64,000 nt of DNA from Gammaproteobacteria bacterium (GTDB lineage Bacteria > Pseudomonadota > Gammaproteobacteria > Eutrophobiales > Eutrophobiaceae): assembly GCA_026710545.1 (NCBI GenBank), contig JAPOQU010000015.1, positions 1-64,000 on the forward strand. Direction: 5' to 3'. The position numbers and the translations under genes were made by a program. Numbering within the stretch: the first letter of the stretch is position 1; every line of letters begins with the position of its first letter. Shown in pieces: positions 1-8,556 of this stretch. Below the pieces are notes generated by a model, which saw only the letters and a program-made list of their open reading frames with translations, was not told the DNA's origin and did not search any database.

Positions 1-165
1 CGCGATGCGTTCCGGAAAATGCGCAAATTCCTGATGAATGCCAAGGGGTTGAGCGAAGACGAGGCCATCACCCTGATGTCGGTGGCGGCCGACTTCGGCG
101 TAACCCAGGTAGTTGACGGTAACTGGGGCGTGCATGGTATTATCCCCAAAGGGATTTTTCCATAA
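1..165 (+). CDS. Acetamidase/formamidase, C-terminal end (partial)
   Basis: Only the last 54 codons are present; the gene enters from the left edge in frame 1 and stops at TAA 163-165. The residues (RKMRKFLMNAKGLSEDEA..., then VTQVVDG and GVHGIIPKGIF) match the end of the FmdA/AmdA family, which hydrolyses formamide, acetamide or short amides to ammonia and the acid. It is a cytoplasmic enzyme and would fit the nitrogen-releasing hydantoin-type locus further right, but nothing in the visible part shows its substrate. The family is fairly sure; the substrate is unknown. Confidence 0.75.
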   Translation, partial: RDAFRKMRKFLMNAKGLSEDEAITLMSVAADFGVTQVVDGNWGVHGIIPKGIFP

Positions 166-218
166 ACGGAACTACCGGCGAAAATGACTGTTGTCTTGAA
201 TGATTAAATCAGGGGGGA

Positions 219-581
219 ATGATGCTGGATACAAGTTTACTGAATGACCTGGTCGGCTGTTATCTTGTCCTGGCCATTGGTTATAATATTCTCAGCCTTG
301 TCCTGTATGACGTGAAGGGGCGGCCGCTCACTTCCAATAAGCCGGTCCAGGCCATCGTCCTGGTGGCGCTTCTCTACATGATTTACGTGAGCGAAGCCGC
401 GCTGGGCAGCGGCGCCTGGATGTTTCTGATGGTCGTGTTCCTGCTGCTGATCCTGCGCTTCGGCGTTTACCAGCACCTGGCAGGTTACGATGAAACCAGG
501 TATTTCTCCCGTAGCGCATGGGTGGCAGCCATTGCGATCAATGTCTTTGGCGTCGCCGTGCTGACGTTGTCCCTGTTCTAA
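219..581 (+). CDS. Small four-helix inner-membrane protein of unknown function
   Basis: A 120-residue protein that I do not recognise. Four hydrophobic segments lie at about residues 9-29, 42-60, 65-84 and 98-118, with short charged loops (DVKGRPLTSNK, YDETRYFSR), so it should be an integral inner-membrane protein. The start is ATG 219, preceded by a strong purine-rich ribosome site (AGGGGGGA) at 210-217; a second ATG follows directly. It lies 53 bp after the amidase gene on the same strand, so it may be co-transcribed with it. It ends 8 bp from the convergent putA stop. Confidence 0.7.
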   Translation: MMLDTSLLNDLVGCYLVLAIGYNILSLVLYDVKGRPLTSNKPVQAIVLVALLYMIYVSEAALGSGAWMFLMVVFLLLILRFGVYQHLAGYDETRYFSRSAWVAAIAINVFGVAVLTLSLF

Positions 582-589
582 CCCGGATA

Positions 590-3500
590 TCACATCGCCA
601 ACAGGCTGGCGTTCCCGCCGATGGCCGCGCGGTTGACGCTACAGGTCTGTTCCGTGGTAAAACGTAACAGGTAGTGGGGGCCGCCGGCCTTTGGCCCCGT
701 CCCCGACAAACCGCAACCGCCGAAAGGTTGCACACCCACCACGGCGCCGACCATGTTACGGTTTACATACACGTTGCCGACGCGGATACGCTCGCGGATA
801 TATTGTGCCCGCTGTTCGATACGGCTCTGTATGCCCAGCGTCAGGCCGTACCCCAGCCCGTTTATCCGATCCAGGAGCGCATCCAGTTTTCCGGCGTCGT
901 AGCGCAGCACGTGTAACACCGGTCCGAACACCTCCTCCTCCAGGTCGGACAGCGACTCGATTCCGATGATCGCCGGGGATACGAAATAACCTTGTACACC
1001 GGTGCCGGATCCGGGTCCGCGGTATAACAGCCTGCCGTTTTTCCGTGCGCTGCGTATGTAATCTTCGAGCCGGGTTTGCGCCGCCAGGTCGATGACGGGC
1101 CCCATGTCCGTATCCAGGCGGGCAGGGTCCCCGACGACCCATTCATCCATGTGTTTAACCAGGGGTCCCAGCACCCGCCCTGCGATCTCGTTTTGCAGGC
1201 AGAGTACGCGCAGTGCGGAACAGCGCTGGCCGGCGCTGTTGAACGCGGATTGCACTGCGTCCCGGACAACCTGTTCCGGCAGGGCCGAACTGTCCACCAG
1301 CATGGCGTTGATGCCCCCGGTCTCGGCGATCAGGCTTGCCAGCGGGCCGTTCCGTGCAGCCAGGTCAAGATTGATACGCCGCGCGGTTTCCGTTGAACCG
1401 GTAAATGCCACACCGGCGATCCTGGGATCGTAAAGCAGGGCATTGCCCAGTTCAGGGCCTGCGCCGGGCAGGAATGCCAGTACCTCTTTGGGGATGCCCG
1501 CTTCGTACAGCAACCCCGTGAGCCGGTAAGCAACGAGGGATACCTGCTCCGCGGGTTTGGCTATGACCGTATTACCAGCGGCCAGTGCCGCCGCTACCTG
1601 GCCGGTGTAAATGGCAACGGGAAAGTTCCACGGGCTGATACAGACAAACACGCCGCGGCCGCAAAGCCGCAGTGCGTTGCCCTCTCCAACGGGTCCGGGC
1701 AGATCAAGGTCCGCGGCCATCAGCCTGCGGCAGCAGCCGGCGTAGTAGCGCAGGAAGTCTATGGCTTCGCGCACGTCATCGTGTGCGTCGCGCAGACATT
1801 TACCGGCTTCCAGCACGCACAATGCCGCCAGGTCCGCCAGGTGTGCCTCGACAATATCCGCGGCCTTGTCGAGTATTCCGGCCCGGTGCTCCGCAGTGGT
1901 ACGGCGCCAGGAGACAAATGCTTCTGCCGTAACGGCCAGGGCCTGTGCCGCAATGCCGGGGGTGGCATCCCATACGCGTCCCACACGCTCACAGGTATCG
2001 GCAGGGTTGGTTACTGTCCTGGATTTTCCGCCCAGGCGTTTACCGTTGACCACGGCGGCGGCTGTCCATTCCCGCGCACGGGTCCGGGAGATGCTTTCGA
2101 GCAGTGGTAAAAGGTCCGCGTGGTCGGCGAAATTCAACCCGCGTGAGTTTCTCCGTTCCGGCCGCAACAGGTCCGGCGGTAACGGGATGCGGGGATGGCG
2201 CGTTACTTCGTTGTTACGTTCTGTTGCGGCCACGGGGTCCGCGACCAGTTCGGAAACGCTGATATCCCGGTCGGCAATGCGATTGATGAATGACACGTTG
2301 GCGCCGTTTTCCAGCAGACGGCGCACCAGATAGGGCAGCAGGTCTTCGTGCGCGCCTACCGGCGCGTAGACGCGGCAGGGAATATTGAGACCTTGCACAT
2401 CGGTAACGGAGTCATACAGTTCTTCGCCCATGCCGTATAACCGCTGGAATTCAAATGCCCGGTCCCCGGCGTGATGATGGATGTAACTGACCGTATGGGC
2501 ATTGTGGGTCGCAAACTGCGGGTAAATGTACGGACATTCCGCAAGCAGGAAACGGGCACAAGCCAGGTAGGAGACGTCGGTGTTGCGTTTCAGGGTAAAC
2601 ACCGGGTAGTCCGCCAGCCCCTGTTCCTGGGCCCGTTTGATCTCCATGTCCCAATAGGCGCCCTTGACCAGGCGCACGGGGATGACGCGCCTGTGTTCAC
2701 AGGCAAGCCGGTTGAGACTTTCCAGCAGGCGCAGCGCGCGTTTCTGGTAAGCCTGCACCGCAAGGCCGAGCCCCGCCCAGCCGCGCAGGCCGGGATGACG
2801 ATATAGCCGGTTGAACACCTGGAGACTGATCTCAAGCCGCTCAGCCTCCTCCGCATCGATAGTCAGGGCAATCCCTGCGCTACGGGCGGCTTTCCCGAGG
2901 CGCAGCATCTGGTCCGTCAGTTCGGAAACCGCGCGGGCGGACTGGCCGGGTTCAAACCGGGGGCACAGGGAGGAAAGTTTGACGGAGATTCCCGGGCGTT
3001 CCTGAACCTGCATCCCGGCGTCAACGACACCGCCAAGCGCCTTGATGGCCTGCGTATAAGCCTGCTCATAACAGTCTGCAGCGGCACTGGTCAGGGCCGC
3101 CTCACCCAGCATGTCGTAGGAAAAACGATAATGCCGGAGGCCGTCCGTCACACTGCGCCGCAACGCCTCGTCAATAGTGCGACCCATGACGAACTCATCA
3201 GCCATGATTTTCATGGCCGCTTTCAGCGCCGCGCGCAGCACCGGCTGTTCGAGCCGGCTGAGCAGTTTGCGCAGCAGGTCCAGCGGCGCAGGTGTATCTC
3301 CCTCTCCAGTATAAAGGAGCTTTCCCGTCAGCATCAGTCCCCAGGTAGACGCGTTCACGAACAGGGAGTCGTCCTGCCCCAGGTGCTGTTCCCAATCGGC
3401 GGATTTCAGCTTGTCGGCGATCAAGGCGTCCGCGGTGCCGGTATCGGGTATCCGCAACAACGCCTCGGCCAGGCACATCAGGACGACGCCCTCGTGAGAG

Positions 3501-3742
3501 GAGAGGTCGTAATGGTTGAGAAACGCGTGCAGTCCGGTTGACTGTTGCTGCCGCCGCCGCACTGATCGCGCCAGGGACCTTGCCGTACTCTCAATCTTTC
3601 GTTTCAGCCCGGGTTCCGGTCGGGCCAAAGGCAGCAGGCGGGCCATGATGCTACCCTCGTCTGCGAGGTAGTCCCTGTTGATTTCTGCCGTATTGATAAC
3701 GGTTTCCTGTCCTGGTGGACAGGTTTTCGCAAATTGGCCCAT
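590..3742 (-). CDS. putA: Bifunctional proline dehydrogenase / glutamate-semialdehyde dehydrogenase PutA
   Basis: PutA oxidises proline to pyrroline-5-carboxylate (FAD) and then to glutamate (NAD). The N-terminal half has the PRODH barrel signatures VRLVKGAYWD, THNAHT and RLYGMGEELYD. The C-terminal half is an aldehyde dehydrogenase with SPWNFP, the glutamate of LIAETGG, the cysteine of NSAGQRCSALR and EVFGPVL. Start chosen at ATG 3742 (1050 aa) because GGAGGG lies 4 nt upstream; an in-frame start at 3766 has no such site. At this length it lacks the N-terminal ribbon-helix-helix domain of the roughly 1,300-residue autorepressing PutAs, so control is probably by the divergent Lrp-type gene. 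Function is secure. Confidence 0.96.
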   Translation of the reverse strand: MGQFAKTCPPGQETVINTAEINRDYLADEGSIMARLLPLARPEPGLKRKIESTARSLARSVRRRQQQSTGLHAFLNHYDLSSHEGVVLMCLAEALLRIPDTGTADALIADKLKSADWEQHLGQDDSLFVNASTWGLMLTGKLLYTGEGDTPAPLDLLRKLLSRLEQPVLRAALKAAMKIMADEFVMGRTIDEALRRSVTDGLRHYRFSYDMLGEAALTSAAADCYEQAYTQAIKALGGVVDAGMQVQERPGISVKLSSLCPRFEPGQSARAVSELTDQMLRLGKAARSAGIALTIDAEEAERLEISLQVFNRLYRHPGLRGWAGLGLAVQAYQKRALRLLESLNRLACEHRRVIPVRLVKGAYWDMEIKRAQEQGLADYPVFTLKRNTDVSYLACARFLLAECPYIYPQFATHNAHTVSYIHHHAGDRAFEFQRLYGMGEELYDSVTDVQGLNIPCRVYAPVGAHEDLLPYLVRRLLENGANVSFINRIADRDISVSELVADPVAATERNNEVTRHPRIPLPPDLLRPERRNSRGLNFADHADLLPLLESISRTRAREWTAAAVVNGKRLGGKSRTVTNPADTCERVGRVWDATPGIAAQALAVTAEAFVSWRRTTAEHRAGILDKAADIVEAHLADLAALCVLEAGKCLRDAHDDVREAIDFLRYYAGCCRRLMAADLDLPGPVGEGNALRLCGRGVFVCISPWNFPVAIYTGQVAAALAAGNTVIAKPAEQVSLVAYRLTGLLYEAGIPKEVLAFLPGAGPELGNALLYDPRIAGVAFTGSTETARRINLDLAARNGPLASLIAETGGINAMLVDSSALPEQVVRDAVQSAFNSAGQRCSALRVLCLQNEIAGRVLGPLVKHMDEWVVGDPARLDTDMGPVIDLAAQTRLEDYIRSARKNGRLLYRGPGSGTGVQGYFVSPAIIGIESLSDLEEEVFGPVLHVLRYDAGKLDALLDRINGLGYGLTLGIQSRIEQRAQYIRERIRVGNVYVNRNMVGAVVGVQPFGGCGLSGTGPKAGGPHYLLRFTTEQTCSVNRAAIGGNASLLAM

Positions 3743-3753
3743 CAACCCTCCGT

Positions 3754-3779
3754 CGTTCCTGCGCAAGCAGGAATCCAGT
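3754..3779. repeat. Dispersed hairpin repeat (REP-like), copy 1
   Basis: The short hairpin TTCCTGCGCAAGCAGGAA is followed by TCCAGT. Related units occur at 21854-21940 (paired, inverted) and 38861-38887. It sits directly upstream of the putA start, so it may be in the putA 5' leader. This is the common proteobacterial hairpin with a trailing TCCAGT; no function is shown. Confidence 0.5.
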
Positions 3780-3780
3780 T

Positions 3781-3918
3781 AACGCCTCGTCACTTAAACT
3801 GATATAATATATTTCGTATAATAGCGATGTTTTAATTAATTAAGTTTTTATATTTCTTCATTATTAAAATTATATTTCTTGATTATAGATTTTAATAAAA
3901 TTTAATATTTCAGCAGTT
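3781..3918. promoter_or_regulatory. AT-rich divergent control region between putA and the Lrp-type gene
   Basis: This stretch is almost pure A/T with runs such as TTAATTAATTAAG, unlike the GC-rich flanks. It separates two divergent genes whose relationship (proline catabolism and an Lrp/AsnC regulator) is a classical pair. Lrp-type proteins bind bent AT-rich DNA, so this is the likely shared operator and double promoter. I could not define individual boxes with confidence. Confidence 0.5.
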
Positions 3919-4389
3919 ATGAAAGATCGACCCGACCGCATAGACTTGAGAATTCTCGACGTCCTGCAGGGGAACGGCAGGATTTCAAACATTGACCTGT
4001 CAAGAAAAGTGAACCTCAGTCCCGCCCCCTGCCTGGCGCGGGTGCGGAGGCTGGAAAAAGCCGGCTACATCAGCGGTTACAAGGCGGTATTGAATCCCGA
4101 AAAACTGGGTCTCTCCTTGCTGGCCTACGTCGAGATAACCCTGGACCGGACTACACCGGACGTATTTGAAAGGTTCAAACTGGCCGTACAGGATATCCCC
4201 GAGATTGAAGAATGCCACATGGTGGCCGGCGGCTTCGATTACCTGGTTAAGGTGCGCAGTCCCGACATGGATGCGTACCGAAAACTCCTGGGGGAGAGGA
4301 TCGCGACGATCCCCGGCGTTTTACAGACCCATACCTACGTCGTTATGGAGCAGGTGAAGCGATCCGGGGAGTTGAACATCAGGGCATAA
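3919..4389 (+). CDS. Lrp/AsnC-family transcriptional regulator, probable regulator of putA
   Basis: A 156-residue protein of standard Lrp length. Residues about 7-55 form the N-terminal helix-turn-helix (IDLRILDVLQGNGRISNIDL, then LSPAPCLARVRRLEKAGYI). Residues about 70-145 form the RAM ligand-binding domain, with the typical ECHMVAGGFDYLVKV stretch. Such proteins form octamers that sense amino acids. It is divergent from putA across an AT-rich spacer, the arrangement seen for PutR/BkdR-type activators of proline or amino-acid catabolism. Proline as ligand is inference. The start ATG lies within AT-rich DNA with no clear Shine-Dalgarno. Confidence 0.9.
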   Translation: MKDRPDRIDLRILDVLQGNGRISNIDLSRKVNLSPAPCLARVRRLEKAGYISGYKAVLNPEKLGLSLLAYVEITLDRTTPDVFERFKLAVQDIPEIEECHMVAGGFDYLVKVRSPDMDAYRKLLGERIATIPGVLQTHTYVVMEQVKRSGELNIRA

Positions 4390-4391
4390 AG

Positions 4392-4440
4392 GCGCAATAA
4401 TGCGCAATATAATAATGATTTATATTGCGCATTATTGCGC
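4392..4440. promoter_or_regulatory. Perfect 20-bp inverted repeat upstream of fic, probable operator
   Basis: Arms 4392-4411 and 4421-4440 are exact reverse complements separated by 9 bp. Each arm itself contains two copies of GCGCAATA, giving four boxes. It lies between the Lrp stop and the Fic start (4486), and could also act as a terminator hairpin, but there is no U-tract and the internal box repetition looks like protein binding. The Fic product ends in a winged-helix-like domain, so autoregulation is possible. Confidence 0.6.
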
Positions 4441-4485
4441 TATATTGTATTATTCCGGGTAATACCCATACCACAGGGCAGTCAA

Positions 4486-5613
4486 ATGTTGTCGTTTACG
4501 CCTGGCAGTACAATTGAGAACCAACTTAAGACATTACAGGTTTCACTGGTTGAAGCATGCAAGGGCCTTGAAACGGCTACAGCCGAAGAAAAGGATTTCC
4601 TGAGGAAATGTGCCTTGATCAGCAACGTGGGGGCGACGACGCGGATTGAGAATGCGGTGCTGACTGATGTAGAAATCGAGTGGGTGGATACAGTCCTGTC
4701 CAAGGATGGTAAGACCACGGCATACCAGGAAAACAGGCAATCCATCATCGACAAGCTCTCAAAGAGCAGGGAGAGGAGTATTGAGGAAGTCGTAGGCAGT
4801 CGTAGTGTGCTGACGATCATTTATCTTCAGGCGGGAGAGTTCAAACCACTGACCCAGACCACAGTCCGGGGTCTCCACCGGGAATTGCTTAGATATTATC
4901 CTGCCGCAGACCATTTTGCGGGGGCATATAAAACAGTATCGAATAAAGTTATTTCCAGAAACAACGAGACCGGTGAAGAACATACTGTCCTGGAACCAAC
5001 CGACCCCGGGGTCATGACCGACATGGCAATGGGTGAACTGGTTGACTGGTATAACGAGACTATTGATACATACCACTGGCCGCTACTCGTGGCTGTCGAA
5101 TTCACCTTTCGTTTTTTGTCTATCCACCCCTTCCAGGATGGCAACGGCCGGTTGGGCAGGGCTTTGTTCCTGTTGATACTGTTGCAGTCAGGTGATCAAT
5201 ACCTGGAAGAAATCGCATCTTATATTGCGATTGACAGAAAAATTGAGCAGAACAAAAGCCGGTATTACAGCGTATTGCATCAGTGCTCGGATGGCAGGTT
5301 CAAAGCGGACGCCAAGCTGTACAAATTCGATATAGTAGTCCGCTTTTTTCTAAACATTTTTGAATCGGCAATAGGCGATATCGACCTATACCGAAAAAAA
5401 TATGCAGATCTTCAAATGCTATCTGAATCGGCTGTTTCAGTTCTGGAGTGTTTTAAATCCAATCCGGAAAAAAAGCTGAAAGTTGCGGAAATTGAAAGAA
5501 CGACCGGACTGCCAAGACGCACAAGCCAGTTCGCGCTGAAAACCCTTACGGAAAAGGCCTTTATACAAAGGCTGGGTAAGGGCGCCGGGAGCAGATACCA
5601 GTTGATATTTTAA
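4486..5613 (+). CDS. Fic-family AMPylator-type protein with C-terminal winged helix
   Basis: Fic enzymes transfer AMP (or another nucleotide part) to target hydroxyls. The full active motif HPFQDGNGRLGR is at residues 214-225. An N-terminal inhibitory-helix motif TTRIEN is at 51-56, matching (S/T)xxxE(G/N), so this is a self-inhibited class II Fic. The last ~60 residues (LKVAEIERTTGLPRRTSQ and on) look like a winged-helix DNA-binding domain. Start chosen at ATG 4486 (375 aa) with AGGG upstream; a TTG at 4435 would fall inside the inverted repeat. The gene stands alone behind that repeat. Target protein unknown. Confidence 0.9.
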   Translation: MLSFTPGSTIENQLKTLQVSLVEACKGLETATAEEKDFLRKCALISNVGATTRIENAVLTDVEIEWVDTVLSKDGKTTAYQENRQSIIDKLSKSRERSIEEVVGSRSVLTIIYLQAGEFKPLTQTTVRGLHRELLRYYPAADHFAGAYKTVSNKVISRNNETGEEHTVLEPTDPGVMTDMAMGELVDWYNETIDTYHWPLLVAVEFTFRFLSIHPFQDGNGRLGRALFLLILLQSGDQYLEEIASYIAIDRKIEQNKSRYYSVLHQCSDGRFKADAKLYKFDIVVRFFLNIFESAIGDIDLYRKKYADLQMLSESAVSVLECFKSNPEKKLKVAEIERTTGLPRRTSQFALKTLTEKAFIQRLGKGAGSRYQLIF

Positions 5614-5672
5614 TGAAGTTCTGACCAACTCAGGTGATCCTGACGTTCTGGCCATCCATTTAAAAAGTCGAA

Positions 5673-5690
5673 ACTACCCGACAGGGTAGT
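5673..5690. promoter_or_regulatory. LuxR-type operator site 1 (upstream of the MalT-like regulator)
   Basis: Perfect palindrome ACTACCCGACAGGGTAGT with a 4-bp centre, 90 bp before the regulator start. One base after the 16-bp core come a weak -35 position (5691-5696) and, 16 bp further on, a TATAGT -10 (5713-5718). The same core and spacing recur at sites 2, 4 and 5. The best reading is autoregulation by the downstream LuxR-family protein. Confidence 0.65.
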
Positions 5691-5779
5691 ATTCCGCTAA
5701 ATCCGGACATACTATAGTCGTATGTGTGGGATTGGTTGTGAAAATCCAAAGTCATTAGCTTCCGGTTTACAGGCCTGGT

Positions 5780-8515
5780 ATGGGTAAGAATAGTGAAAAC
5801 CTATTCGGTGACAGGGATTGGCTTATATTCGGAAAGTTCGAATCCCAGCACAGCCTGATATCCCAGGTTTCCCGCCCGGCGCTGATCGGGAAACTGAACC
5901 GCTCTGCGCAGGGAGTGCTGACCCTGATTGTCACGCCTGCAGGTTATGGAAAATCGACTCTCCTCTCCCAATGGTTCAAGTCACTGAAGGCTTCAGACCA
6001 TATCGCCGCCTGGCTGACGCTGGATGAAAGCGACCGCGTAGCGCACCAGTTCTGCTCCCATATCGTACTGTCTCTCTGTTACACGGGAGCGGAGATGGGA
6101 GCGCTGGAAAAGCTTGCCGAACAGGAATTTATCGACGTGCCGATAGACGCGGTGATCCGGACCCTGTCGGCAACCCTGGCCAGGCAAAGCAGGCCTGTCA
6201 TCATCATAATCGAGGATTATCACCGGGTAGGTGACGGCCATATCGACACCGTCATGGAAAAAATCCTCGACCTGTCCACGGAGTCGACCCACTTCGTGGT
6301 GAGTTCCCGGGAAAAGCCTGGTTTCAACTTTTCCGGTCTCAAGGCCAACGGCCTGGTGCAGGAGTTCGACAGTAACGACCTGCGTTTCAGTATCGATGAC
6401 ACCTGCCGGCTGTTTCCGGACGATTGTAAAAAGTCCGAACTGAAAACCCTGGCCAGGAAAACCGAGGGCTGGGCCGTCGCCCTGCAACTGGCGCGCTCCA
6501 TCCTTGATGATGAAACCTCGCTCGCCAACGTAATACAGAACCTGTCCGGCGTCACCGACGACCTGGCCGAGTACCTCAACCAGCAAATTTACGGCGGGCT
6601 CTCCGATGAGATAAAACTGGTGTTGCGGCAGACTTCGCTCCTCGACCGCTTCAACGTCAGTCTGGCCAATGCCGTGTGCAAACGTATCGACTGCCTGGAT
6701 ATTCTCGACCGGCTTAAACGGCGCCACTCATTGATCGTCTCGACACAACGGGAAACGACCTGGTATCGCTATCACCACCTGTTGCTGCAATTTCTCAACA
6801 ACGAACTGGAACGGGTCGAGCCGGAACTCATCCCCACGCTGCATACACGCGCCGCCGACTGGTATGAGCGCAATAATTTCCCCGCACTGGCCGTCAAACA
6901 CGCCTGCCTTGCCGGAAACCTCGCCCAGGCGTCGCGCATAGTGGAGGACGCCGGTGGCTGGGAGCTTATCCTGTTCGGCGGAATCCCGTCATTCAGGCGG
7001 CTTATCGATTCGTTTTCCATTACGGATTTCTCAGAGTTTCCCCGTATTGAGATTGCCCGGATTTATTACCTGATAAAGAATGGAGATATTCTCCAGGCCC
7101 GGCGCTTCTACCACCGGCTGCTGGAGACCAACCAGCGTCTGCTTGCCGGTAACAGCGAGGCTGCGCGCGCATTAACGCGGGATACCGTCTTGATCGGCGC
7201 GCTACTGGATGTGTACGAGGATAAAATTACTGCCCGGGATGAACTGGAGGAGATTGCCGGCATTTCGGTCAAGCTGGCGCACTCCGATGCGGTCGGGCAC
7301 TCAATTGTCACAGCCTGCTCTGCAGTATCCGCCCTGAACATCGGCAGCTTCAGGGAAGCCCTGGACTACGCTACCCACTGCTGCCGCTACATGCGCGAGA
7401 TAAGCTGCATGCCGGGGTTGAGTTACGCATTGATCCACCAGGGACGCGCTTCTCTCTACCTGGGCCAGTTCCGGGAAGCCGGCGCTATCTTCACCGAAGT
7501 GCTGGAGATGATCGAAGAGAATTTCGGTGCGGAGAGCAACCTCAAGGCTGTTGCGGAAATACTCACGGCGTCTGCGGACTATATCACCGACCGGGAAACA
7601 TTCGACCAGGAACGCCTCACGGAGGCGCTGATACAGATGGAACATTACGACGGTTGGTTCGACATTTACGCGGCAGGCTACGGCACGGTTGCATCAATTA
7701 CCTACAGGCGGGCGGGCCTGGGCGCAGCCAGGGATATATTGCAGCGGGGCCGGCGCATGGCGGAAGTTCGTTATCTTCCGAGGTTGGGCGAATTCATCGA
7801 TGCCTGTGAGTACCTCTACCTGGCGCGCTCCGGTGAATTGCAGGAGGCCCGGACGCTGGCAAGACTGAAAAAACTGAGTTTCAACCCGGATGCGTCGAAT
7901 TCCGTGAACTGGTGGCGCGATCATCTTGTGGGGACCGCCGAAGGTCTCATGGCGCTTGCGTCCCGCAGTAACAGGCGCGCCCTGGAAGTGGCCGGCGCGC
8001 TGAGCAATATCGCCCGCAGCGGCAATAACCTCTGGCATGAGATGGAAGCCTCTCTGCTCATGTCCCTGGCACTGCTCGCCGGCAGGCAGGACGAGCGCGC
8101 ATTTGCCGGCCTGACGGACACGCTGGACATCGCGGCCAAGGAAGGTACTTACCGCATATTACTGGATTTCGGCAAACCGCTTGAGGAACTCCTGTCACGC
8201 CTCTATCGCCTGCAGCGCGGCAACCTGCGCCTCAGCAGCTTTACCGGCAGTTTTGTCAAGGACTGCCTGGCGCGCTATTACAAGACCCCGTACCAGCTCA
8301 CGGAAAAACCGCCGGAAGCGCTGCTGCTCAGCCCGCGCGAACTCGAGATACTCCAGGAACTTGCACTGGGTTTTTCCAACAAGGACATTGCCCGCATGCT
8401 CGATATGACGGAAAACACGGTCAAGTTCCACATGAAAAACATCTTCAAGAAGCTCGACGTGGACAACCGGCTACGCGCGGTATCCACCGGCCAGGAGATG
8501 GGCCTGATCTCATAA
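5780..8515 (+). CDS. MalT-like ATP-dependent LuxR-family transcriptional activator
   Basis: A 911-residue protein with the layout of large ATP-binding LuxR (LAL/MalT) activators. A Walker A loop TPAGYGKST is near residues 52-60, a WHD-like region follows, then a long TPR-like helical sensor (about 350-830), and a C-terminal LuxR helix-turn-helix (LSPRELEILQELALGFSNKD... TENTVKFHMKNIFKKL) at about 845-905. MalT-type proteins oligomerise with ATP plus a small inducer. It directly precedes the permease and hydantoinase locus, whose promoters carry repeats of the palindrome also found in front of this gene. The inducer is unknown; a cyclic amide or its breakdown product is inferred. Confidence 0.92.
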   Translation: MGKNSENLFGDRDWLIFGKFESQHSLISQVSRPALIGKLNRSAQGVLTLIVTPAGYGKSTLLSQWFKSLKASDHIAAWLTLDESDRVAHQFCSHIVLSLCYTGAEMGALEKLAEQEFIDVPIDAVIRTLSATLARQSRPVIIIIEDYHRVGDGHIDTVMEKILDLSTESTHFVVSSREKPGFNFSGLKANGLVQEFDSNDLRFSIDDTCRLFPDDCKKSELKTLARKTEGWAVALQLARSILDDETSLANVIQNLSGVTDDLAEYLNQQIYGGLSDEIKLVLRQTSLLDRFNVSLANAVCKRIDCLDILDRLKRRHSLIVSTQRETTWYRYHHLLLQFLNNELERVEPELIPTLHTRAADWYERNNFPALAVKHACLAGNLAQASRIVEDAGGWELILFGGIPSFRRLIDSFSITDFSEFPRIEIARIYYLIKNGDILQARRFYHRLLETNQRLLAGNSEAARALTRDTVLIGALLDVYEDKITARDELEEIAGISVKLAHSDAVGHSIVTACSAVSALNIGSFREALDYATHCCRYMREISCMPGLSYALIHQGRASLYLGQFREAGAIFTEVLEMIEENFGAESNLKAVAEILTASADYITDRETFDQERLTEALIQMEHYDGWFDIYAAGYGTVASITYRRAGLGAARDILQRGRRMAEVRYLPRLGEFIDACEYLYLARSGELQEARTLARLKKLSFNPDASNSVNWWRDHLVGTAEGLMALASRSNRRALEVAGALSNIARSGNNLWHEMEASLLMSLALLAGRQDERAFAGLTDTLDIAAKEGTYRILLDFGKPLEELLSRLYRLQRGNLRLSSFTGSFVKDCLARYYKTPYQLTEKPPEALLLSPRELEILQELALGFSNKDIARMLDMTENTVKFHMKNIFKKLDVDNRLRAVSTGQEMGLIS

Positions 8516-8531
8516 TGCCGGGAAATCGTCC

Positions 8532-8556
8532 GGGGACGGATTTCAAATCCGTCCCC
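8532..8556. repeat. Dispersed 24/25-bp palindrome (GGGGACGG family), copy 1
   Basis: GGGGACGGATTT, one base, then its reverse complement. It lies between two convergent genes and contains the permease stop codon (8543-8545). It may serve as a bidirectional terminator stem, though no clear T-run follows. Sister copies are at 28600, 47413 and 48455. Confidence 0.6.
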
